Shown: positions 14,256 through 14,499 of the stretch, piece after piece
How the letters are laid out: every line of letters begins with the position of its first letter
Numbering within the stretch: the first letter of the stretch is position 1
NCBI RefSeq assembly: GCF_004168205.1
Contig: NZ_RCYB01000054.1
Location: 1 to 14,499 of the forward strand
Reading direction: 5' to 3'
DNA: 14,499 nucleotides
Origin: Catenibacterium sp. co_0103
GTDB taxonomy: Bacteria; Bacillota_I; Bacilli_A; Erysipelotrichales; Coprobacillaceae
Translations under genes and position numbers: made by a program
Notes under the pieces: generated by a model
Databases searched by the model: none
What the model was told of the DNA's origin: nothing
Seen by the model: the letters and a program-made list of their open reading frames with translations, nothing else

Positions 14256-14273
14256 TTAATATCTGACAATCTA
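14256..14273 (-). promoter_or_regulatory. Shared upstream motif, VWA copy
   Basis: TAGATTGTCAGATATTAA on the minus strand matches the symporter copy at 16 of 18 positions and ends 74 bases before the VWA start codon, close to the 80 bases seen there. Function is inferred only from the repetition and similar placement. Confidence 0.35.
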
Positions 14274-14359
14274 GATAGTTTGTTATTAGCAAAAATAAGT
14301 TATTCTATAACATTCATATCATAAGTTTTATATTAATGTTTCGCATCTCACCAGTTAAA

Positions 14360-14499
14360 GGATAGTGTCAAGAATCTTGTGTAAATTCTTATTTCCTGTA
14401 AATTAAGTTTTCAGTAGATAAGGTTAGTTGTTATCTATTAATTTGGAAACCATTGATCACGACCAACTAAACCAAAACCTTTGTGAATTCTATTCATAA
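14360..14499 (-). mobile_element. Probable end of an IS256-like element, running off the window
   Basis: GGATAGTGTCAAGAATC (from 14360) followed by TTGTGTAAATTC has the character of IS256-family terminal repeats, which on the other strand read as a 'TTTACACA...TTGACACTATC' end. Bases 14361 onward would be inside the element, with its remainder beyond the window. The other end and any target duplication cannot be seen. Confidence 0.45.
14438..14499 (-). CDS. C-terminal end of an unidentified protein, possibly the transposase (partial)
   Basis: Only one minus-strand frame is open from the window edge; it ends in HKGFGLVGRDQWFPN and a TAA at 14438, about 75 bases inside the presumed element end, where an IS256-type transposase would be expected to finish. 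A TAGATAA/TTATCTA hairpin (14415-14421 with 14431-14437) directly follows the stop. Nineteen residues are too few to identify the family, so the transposase label rests on position alone. Confidence 0.35.
   Translation of the reverse strand, partial: MNRIHKGFGLVGRDQWFPN

Overview
The window is low-GC DNA with AGGAGG-type ribosome binding sites, short tightly packed genes, LPXTG-like 'TGD' cell-wall sorting tails and a YesM/YesN-type two-component pair. This points to a gut-type Bacillota, most plausibly from the Erysipelotrichia/Coprobacillus neighbourhood; that placement is inference from style only. TGA is used as a normal stop (for example at the end of the MarR gene), so the standard code applies. 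Every intact gene lies on the minus strand. The only plus-strand coding remnant is a broken transposase.

Region 1 (51-1882) is a three-gene operon read right to left: a MarR-type regulator, a seven-helix membrane protein of unknown function, and a short flavodoxin-fold protein. A clear promoter precedes it, with two GTTCTA-N2-TAGAAC palindromes between the -10 box and the ribosome binding site, and a strong terminator closes it. This looks like a self-repressed, effector-inducible unit.

Region 2 (1893-4284) is one large secreted, wall-anchored protein that appears to be a seven-bladed beta-propeller with an acidic helical insertion. Its apparent initiation codon is ACG, preceded by an ideal Shine-Dalgarno and promoter, so it is either a very rare start or a start-codon mutation.

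Region 3 (4348-9523) is a sugar-sensing operon: an AraC-type response regulator, a LytS/YesM-type sensor kinase, a compact membrane-anchored fragment of a periplasmic-binding-protein fold, a membrane-anchored MglB-like (galactose/glucose type) binding protein, and probably a 55-residue two-helix membrane protein. No ABC transporter genes are present, so the binding proteins most likely act as extracellular co-receptors for the kinase. Directly upstream is a GPH-family sugar:cation symporter (9615-10985), a natural regulatory target, with a cre-like site in its leader.

Region 4 (10986-14499) is mobile-element territory. An ISL3-like left end with a truncated transposase abuts the terminator of a large VWA-domain surface protein that carries four 83-residue Ig-like repeats. 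Beyond the VWA promoter the window ends inside what looks like the end of an IS256-like element. The VWA gene is thus bracketed by two unrelated insertion-sequence traces.
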